A DNA stretch of 10,160 nt, taken from NCBI RefSeq assembly GCF_000719475.1, contig NZ_JOGO01000118.1:1-10160 (forward strand), given 5' to 3'. Below, one piece after another: positions 6,423 through 10,160 of this stretch (position 1 is the first letter of the stretch; each line of letters begins with the position of its first letter). This stretch comes from Streptomyces sp. NRRL F-5630 (GTDB lineage Bacteria; Actinomycetota; Actinomycetes; Streptomycetales; Streptomycetaceae). The notes below the pieces were generated by a model. The model saw only the letters and a program-made list of their open reading frames with translations. It ran no database searches and was not told the origin of the DNA. A program made the translations under genes and the position numbers.

Positions 6423-7796
6423 TCAGCCGCGGGCCCGCGGGCTCTCCCGCTCCGCGGCCTGCTCGCTCAGGTGGTACTCCGTCGGGATGACGGGCTCGCC
6501 GCGCGAGAGCTGCGTCGCCGAGAGCGGCAGCCCCTCCAGCGCCGCCTTGTGCCGCGCGCGTGCCGCGCTCATCGGCTCCCGGGCCACGACCTCGCCCTTC
6601 GTCACGAGCGGCACGAGCAGCTGGCTCTCGCGCAGTTCCTCGGGCACCTCGCCCGTGCCGACGACCTCGGCCTCGGCGATCCCCGCCGCGTCCCTGCGGC
6701 GCGCCGCCCACTTGCGGCCGGCGACGGACGCCTTGCCCCCCACCGAGCGCTTCGCGACCGGCTCCAGGGGCGCGCCCGGCTCGGTGGTACGCGCGCGGGC
6801 GACGAGCTTGTAGACCATCGAGCAGGTCGGGTGACCGCTGCCCACGACGAGCTGCGTACCGACCCCGTAGGCGTCCACGGGCGCGGCGGCGAGCGAGGCG
6901 ATCGCGTACTCGTCCAGGTCCGAGGTGACGACGATCCGGGTGTTCCGGGCGCCGAGCGCGTCGAGCTGGTCGCGTACGCGGTGGGCGACGAGCAGCAGGT
7001 CGCCCGAGTCGATCCGTACCGCGCCCAGCTCGGGCCCCGCGACCTCCACCGCCGTGCGGACCGCGTTCTCGACGTCGTAGGTGTCGACCAGCAGCGTCGT
7101 GTCCGGGCCCATCGAGGCGACCTGCGCCTCGAAGGCCGCGCGCTCGTCGTCGTGGACGAGGGTGAAGGCGTGCGCGCTCGTGCCGGTCGTCGGGATGCCG
7201 TAGCGGTACCCGGCGGCCAGGTTGGACGTCGTGGAGAAACCACCGATCCACGCGGCGCGGGAGGCGGCGACGGCGGCCAGCTCGTGGGTGCGGCGGGCGC
7301 CCATCTCGATGAGCGGGCGGTCCCCGGCGGCCGAGGACATGCGCGAGGCCGCCGCCGCGATCGCCGAGTCGTGGTTGAGGATCGAGAGGATCACGGTCTC
7401 CAGGAGCACGCACTCCGCGAACGTGCCCTCGACGCGCAGCACGGGGGAGCCGGGGAGGTACACCTCGCCCTCCGGGTAGCCCCAGATGTCGCCCGAGAAG
7501 CGGTAGTCGGCGAGCCACGCGAGCGTGTCCTCGTCCACCACCCGGTGGGCGCGCAGGTACTCCAGCTGGTCCGCGTCGAAGCGGAAGTTCGCGACGGCGT
7601 CGAGCACGCGCCCGGTGCCCGCCACGACGCCGTACCTGCGCCCCTCGGGCAGCCGGCGCGTGAAGACCTCGAAGACGCTGGGCCGCTCGGCCGTGCCGTT
7701 GGCCCGCGCGGCCTGGAGCATCGTCAGCTCGTAGTGATCCGTGAAGAGCGCTGTCGACGGGACGTCCACCGGCAGGCCAAGGTCCGCTGTGTTCAT
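6423..7796 (-). CDS. pncB: nicotinate phosphoribosyltransferase
   Basis: The product is 457 residues from the ATG at 7796 ([14 protein letters not shown]). The cytoplasmic enzyme joins nicotinate to phosphoribosyl pyrophosphate, with ATP hydrolysis, to give nicotinate mononucleotide. It uses the product of the neighbouring nicotinamidase. Family signatures are in order: TDHYELTML (19–27), [16 protein letters not shown] (138–153), EMGARRTHE (164–172), [12 protein letters not shown] (185–196), GTSAHAF (205–211) with H209 the likely phosphorylated His, LVDTYD (236–241), RIDSGDL (261–267), and YGVGTQLV near 330. The frame stays open ~160 codons upstream, but that part has no family similarity and covers the divergent clpS start. 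No Shine–Dalgarno precedes the ATG; a −10-like TAGCAT ends seven bases before it, indicating a leaderless mRNA. The gene is divergent from clpS. Confidence 0.95.
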   Translation of the reverse strand: MNTADLGLPVDVPSTALFTDHYELTMLQAARANGTAERPSVFEVFTRRLPEGRRYGVVAGTGRVLDAVANFRFDADQLEYLRAHRVVDEDTLAWLADYRFSGDIWGYPEGEVYLPGSPVLRVEGTFAECVLLETVILSILNHDSAIAAAASRMSSAAGDRPLIEMGARRTHELAAVAASRAAWIGGFSTTSNLAAGYRYGIPTTGTSAHAFTLVHDDERAAFEAQVASMGPDTTLLVDTYDVENAVRTAVEVAGPELGAVRIDSGDLLLVAHRVRDQLDALGARNTRIVVTSDLDEYAIASLAAAPVDAYGVGTQLVVGSGHPTCSMVYKLVARARTTEPGAPLEPVAKRSVGGKASVAGRKWAARRRDAAGIAEAEVVGTGEVPEELRESQLLVPLVTKGEVVAREPMSAARARHKAALEGLPLSATQLSRGEPVIPTEYHLSEQAAERESPRARG

Positions 7797-7803
7797 GGGA
7801 AGG

Positions 7804-7833
7804 ATGCTACCCCAGTTAGCGTCACTCTGACGA
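7804..7833 (-). promoter_or_regulatory. leaderless promoter of pncB
   Basis: On the minus strand, TAGCAT (7804–7809) fits the actinobacterial −10 TANNNT. TCGTCA (7828–7833) matches four of six −35 bases, with an 18-bp spacer. Seven bases separate the −10 from the ATG, so transcription would begin at or beside the A of the start codon. The lack of a ribosome site agrees with this. Confidence 0.6.
7820..7832. promoter_or_regulatory. palindrome overlapping the pncB −35
   Basis: CGTCA-CTC-TGACG is a perfect inverted repeat with five-base arms, lying over the proposed pncB −35 hexamer. A repressor bound here would block pncB. I cannot assign a regulator. Confidence 0.35.
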
Positions 7834-7850
7834 TTTCTGGGAGTGGGCTG

Positions 7851-7875
7851 GGTCACGCCGGTACGGGGTGTGACC
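7851..7875. promoter_or_regulatory. inverted repeat GGTCAC-N13-GTGACC between pncB and clpS
   Basis: Six-base arms at 7851–7856 and 7870–7875 are perfect; two further G–C pairs follow after one wobble. It lies in the middle of the ~130-bp divergent region and could be an operator for either gene. The regulator is unknown. Confidence 0.3.
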
Positions 7876-7878
7876 GCG

Positions 7879-7895
7879 CGGCCCCGACGGGGCCG
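7879..7895. promoter_or_regulatory. 7-3-7 inverted repeat just upstream of clpS
   Basis: CGGCCCC (7879–7885) and GGGGCCG (7889–7895) are perfect arms around GAC. The element ends 30 bp before ATG 7926. As DNA it would sit at or upstream of the −35 if clpS is leaderless; as RNA it would be a leader hairpin. Confidence 0.4.
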
Positions 7896-7925
7896 TTCGT
7901 GCGACGGGTCCCGGACAGTGGCAGC

Positions 7926-8324
7926 ATGGCCCCCGTGAGTGTGTCGTCCGTCTCCCCAGCCCCCACGCCCGCCGCCCCCGCACCCGGGCGCGGTGCCGCC
8001 CGTCCGGCGGCCCGCCTGGCGTCCCCCGCCCCGATGGAGGTGGAGCGGCCCGACGCCGAGGCCGAGTCCTTCGCGGTGACGGAGCCGGATCTCCCGTGGA
8101 TCACGCTCGTCCACAACGACCCCGTCAACCTGATGAGCTATGTGACGTACGTCTTCCAGTCGTACTTCGGCTACTCCAAGGACAAGGCCACCAAGCTGAT
8201 GCTCGACGTGCACAACAAGGGACGCGCCGTCGTCTCCAGCGGCAGCCGCGAGGAGATGGAACGCGACGTGCAGGCGATGCACGGCTACGGACTGTGGGCC
8301 ACGCTCCAGCAGGACCGCGACTGA
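7926..8324 (+). CDS. clpS: ATP-dependent Clp protease adaptor ClpS, long N-terminus
   Basis: The product is 132 residues from ATG 7926; GTG 7935 is an equally possible leaderless start (CAGCAT ends seven bases before it), and neither has a Shine–Dalgarno. ClpS binds proteins with destabilising N-terminal residues and delivers them to the Clp unfoldase (ClpC in actinobacteria). The core starts at [17 protein letters not shown], with pocket residues N64, D65 and M70. [20 protein letters not shown] follows with H96, the other pocket residue, and the end is the conserved [13 protein letters not shown]. About 56 residues precede the core; residues 1–36 are Ala/Pro-rich ([10 protein letters not shown]), longer than the ~25–30 I recall for streptomycete ClpS. 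ATG 8034 (MEVERPDAE) would give the usual length but has no ribosome site. The stop overlaps the next start (TGATG), indicating translational coupling. Confidence 0.93.
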   Translation: MAPVSVSSVSPAPTPAAPAPGRGAARPAARLASPAPMEVERPDAEAESFAVTEPDLPWITLVHNDPVNLMSYVTYVFQSYFGYSKDKATKLMLDVHNKGRAVVSSGSREEMERDVQAMHGYGLWATLQQDRD

Positions 8325-8908
8325 TGCCCGGCCTCTTCGAACGCACCCCGGACGGCGCCGCCGAGGTCACCCTCGACGCGGTCGAGACCAGCATCATCCG
8401 CTCACTCGCCGTGCAACTCCTCGAACTCGTCGGCCCGGGCCCCGGCGCCGACGACGACCCGCTCGCGGGCCTCTTCGCCGAAGGCCCCAGCAAACCGCCC
8501 TCCGACCCGGTCCTGCGCCGCCTCTTCCCGGACGCCTACACCCGCCCCGGCGAGGACGAGGGGCCCGAACTCCACGCCGCCTCGGCCGAGTTCCGCCGCT
8601 ACACCGAGAACGACCTGCGCGCCCGCAAGCGCGAGGACGCCCTCGCCGTCGTCCGCACCCTCGACGACCTGCGCACCGACGCGCGCGGCAACGCCCGCCT
8701 CCAGCTCGCGGGCCTCGCCGCCCAGACCTGGCTGCGCACCCTCAACGACCTGCGCCTCGCCCTCTCGACCCGCCTCGACATCACCACCGAGGGCGACACG
8801 GAACAGCTCTACGAACTCCCGGACAGCGACGCGCGCAAGCCGATGGTCATGGCGTACCTGTGGCTGGGGGGCCTCCAGGAAACGCTGGTGGAGACGCTGC
8901 TGCCCTGA
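8324..8908 (+). CDS. DUF2017 family protein
   Basis: The product is 194 residues. The ATG shares its A with the clpS stop (TGATG), and AGGA (8311–8314) precedes it by nine bases. It begins [21 protein letters not shown], followed by a predicted helix (ETSIIRSLAVQLLELVG). An acidic/Pro linker with DPLAGLF follows, then LRRLFPDAY, a segment rich in charged helices (FRRYTENDLRARKREDAL, VVRTLDDLR), and a hydrophobic C-terminus (MVMAYLWLGGLQETLVETLLP). There is no signal peptide or catalytic motif. DUF2017 proteins are widespread in actinobacteria and commonly sit directly after clpS, as here; a role linked to Clp adaptor function is inferred from that linkage only. The usual downstream genes of this cluster are absent: an opposing dehydrogenase follows. 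Confidence 0.92.
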   Translation: MPGLFERTPDGAAEVTLDAVETSIIRSLAVQLLELVGPGPGADDDPLAGLFAEGPSKPPSDPVLRRLFPDAYTRPGEDEGPELHAASAEFRRYTENDLRARKREDALAVVRTLDDLRTDARGNARLQLAGLAAQTWLRTLNDLRLALSTRLDITTEGDTEQLYELPDSDARKPMVMAYLWLGGLQETLVETLLP

Positions 8909-8943
8909 GGGGTGGGACGGACTGCGGGCGGCGGCCGGCGGAA

Positions 8944-8960
8944 GGGCGTGCCTCACGCCC
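8944..8960 (+). terminator. hairpin after the clpS–DUF2017 pair
   Basis: GGGCGTG (8944–8950) and CACGCCC (8954–8960) form a perfect seven-pair stem around CCT, 35 bp after the DUF2017 stop. There is no T-tract. The position between convergent genes supports a terminator role. Confidence 0.45.
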
Positions 8961-9016
8961 GAAGGGCCGACGCGCGGAGGACGTGCCTCTCGCCCCGCAC
9001 GGCCGACGCGCGGGGG
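8946..9016. repeat. imperfect ~36-bp tandem repeat between convergent genes
   Basis: Unit 1 (8946–8980) and unit 2 (8981–9016) share cgtgcctc, cgccc and ggccgacgcgcgg in the same order, differing at a few bases and one indel. A third partial copy (tgtggctcacg) continues into the end of the dehydrogenase gene. It fills most of the 114-bp gap. Confidence 0.65.
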
Positions 9017-9022
9017 TGTGGC

Positions 9023-10018
9023 TCACGAACTCGTCCGCGGTCCCGGCCGCTCCTGGTTCGCCCGCCGCGCCGCGCGGTCGTTGAGCGCGCTGCCCCAGGC
9101 GCGCAGCTGACGGGCCAGCGCGTGCCGGGGCACCCCCGCTTCGTGCCCCTGGCGCAGGGGCCCCCGCCCCTCGGCCGAGGGGAGCAGGCGGGCGCCCCAG
9201 GCGCTCGCCCGCGTCGTGAGCCCCGGCGCGATCCCGTGCGCGAGCTGCGCGGCCTTCGCCGCCGGTGTCAGGACGAGCCGTGCGCGCCGCCGCGCGACCG
9301 CGGCGACGATCCGCCGCGCCGCCCGCTCCGCGTCCATCGAGAGCAGCGGTGCCCCGGCCGCCGCGCTGAACCAGCCGAACTCCGCCCCCGTATCGCCCCC
9401 GAACTCGGCCTGCCGGTGCGAACCGGTCCGCATGAGCCCCGGGTGCACCGCCGTCACGCTCACCCCGTCCGCCGTCGTCTCCGCGCGCAGCCCCTCCGCG
9501 AGCACACCCACCGCGGCCTTGGCGCACGAGTACGGCAGCAGGTGCGGCACCCCCAGGAGACCGCCCACCGAGCCGATCAGCGCGAGCCTGCCCCGGCTCT
9601 CCCGCAGATGGGGCAGCGCCTCCAGCGCCGTGTGGAGCGCCCCGCCGAACATCACGTCCATCGCGTCGCCGAACTCCTCGGCCCCCACCGCCGTGACCGG
9701 GGCCACCTGGATCACCCCCGCGTTCGCGATGACCACGTCGAGTCCGTCGCGCGCCCGCGTCGCCCGCAGCAGTTCCCGTACCGCCGCCTGCTCGCGTACG
9801 TCGCACACCGCGACCCGCACGGTCGCCCCCGTGCGTTCCCGCAGCAGCGCGGCCGCCCGCTCCAGCTCGTCCCCGTCCCGGGCGGCGAGCGTCACCACGC
9901 ATCCCTGGCGGGCCAGCTCCTGGCCGATCAGCAGGCCGAGCCCGCGCGAGCCGCCGGTGACGACGGCCGAGAGGCCCGCCAGGCGGGAGGGGCGGGCCGG
10001 ACGGGGAGAGCGGGGCAT
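9023..10018 (-). CDS. short-chain dehydrogenase/reductase (SDR) with C-terminal extension
   Basis: The product is 331 residues from the ATG at 10018; GGAGGA (10023–10028) is four bases upstream and fixes the start. It is a probable NAD(P)-dependent oxidoreductase with Rossmann fold. Cofactor motif TGGSRGLG spans 21–28, with ARD after β2 (46–48) and CDV (72–74); NAG is at 99–101. The active site is S150, Y163 and K167 (YSCAK). The position usually held by the structural/catalytic Asn after helix αE reads VMF (M123). A GLMRTGSH motif follows the active site. Residues ~245–331 form an Arg/Ala-rich extension beyond the ~250-residue core, including a LAHGIAPGLTTR stretch. Substrate cannot be assigned. 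It is convergent with DUF2017 and has no operon partner visible inside the window. Confidence 0.92.
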   Translation of the reverse strand: MPRSPRPARPSRLAGLSAVVTGGSRGLGLLIGQELARQGCVVTLAARDGDELERAAALLRERTGATVRVAVCDVREQAAVRELLRATRARDGLDVVIANAGVIQVAPVTAVGAEEFGDAMDVMFGGALHTALEALPHLRESRGRLALIGSVGGLLGVPHLLPYSCAKAAVGVLAEGLRAETTADGVSVTAVHPGLMRTGSHRQAEFGGDTGAEFGWFSAAAGAPLLSMDAERAARRIVAAVARRRARLVLTPAAKAAQLAHGIAPGLTTRASAWGARLLPSAEGRGPLRQGHEAGVPRHALARQLRAWGSALNDRAARRANQERPGPRTSS

Positions 10019-10043
10019 GAGGTCCTCCGGCGGTCGACGGAAA

Positions 10044-10087
10044 GCCGCGCGGGCGCGCGGCGACGGTGCACGGGGAGTGCCCCGCAC
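10044..10087 (-). other. leader hairpins upstream of the dehydrogenase
   Basis: GCCGCGC (10044–10050) and GCGCGGC (10055–10061) form a seven-pair stem with a four-base loop, 25 bp before the start codon. CGGGG/CCCCG (10071–10075, 10080–10084) forms a second stem. Beyond these, 10019–10160 shows no gene or recognisable promoter. Confidence 0.3.
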
Positions 10088-10160
10088 CCGCCGCCTCAAC
10101 CGTGACCCGCCCCCGCCCGTTCCGCATCCCCGAGCCGTCCCCACCGCCCCCGCCCCGCCC

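Noticed and set aside
7894..7905. A ClgR- or HspR-type operator upstream of clpS
   Set aside because: GTTCG is present, but the required spaced GCG half is not at the right distance, and no CTTGAGT/ACTCAAG repeat exists.
6222..8324. A 700-codon open frame that would fuse ~570 residues to the front of ClpS
   Set aside because: It runs antisense through all of pncB, which has full family signatures. The translated part is Arg/Gly/Val-rich without motifs, as expected from high-GC antisense frames.

Overview
The window is very GC-rich and its codons almost always end in G or C. Together with GTG starts, Pro/Gly-rich disordered tails and familiar actinobacterial gene pairs (clpS–DUF2017, pncB–pncA), this points to a Streptomyces or close relative. 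The species cannot be fixed from the sequence. I saw no tRNA, rRNA, CRISPR array, transposase or phage gene, and the window reads as chromosomal backbone rather than a mobile or defence island.

Layout. Positions 1–1661 (+) hold two tandem RDD-family membrane proteins; the first is cut by the left edge, and each has a different low-complexity Pro/Gly-rich N-terminal tail. A small two-helix membrane protein (1761–2006, −) converges on them, with a 25-bp tandem duplication in the gap. A gene-free stretch of about 610 bp leads to a secreted M6 metallopeptidase of the immune inhibitor A type (2619–4988, +), which ends at a strong terminator hairpin (5008–5043). A conserved-looking protein of unknown function (5104–5484, +) follows and converges on the NAD-salvage genes. 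That gap carries an uninterrupted 7-bp microsatellite.

pncA (nicotinamidase, 5632–6216, −) and pncB (nicotinate phosphoribosyltransferase, 6423–7796, −) form one salvage route: nicotinamide to nicotinate to nicotinate mononucleotide. Their 206-bp gap is rich in hairpins, some mutually exclusive. pncB appears to be transcribed from a leaderless promoter. It is divergent from clpS (7926–8324, +), the N-degron adaptor of the Clp protease, which overlaps a DUF2017 gene (8324–8908, +) by one base. The short pncB/clpS intergenic region contains three inverted repeats. A convergent short-chain dehydrogenase (9023–10018, −) closes the window.

The gene content is mostly ordinary. The items most worth checking are non-coding or N-terminal: the pncB leaderless promoter with overlapping palindrome, the extended Ala/Pro N-terminus of ClpS, the possible attenuator between pncB and pncA, and the repeat tracts between convergent genes.
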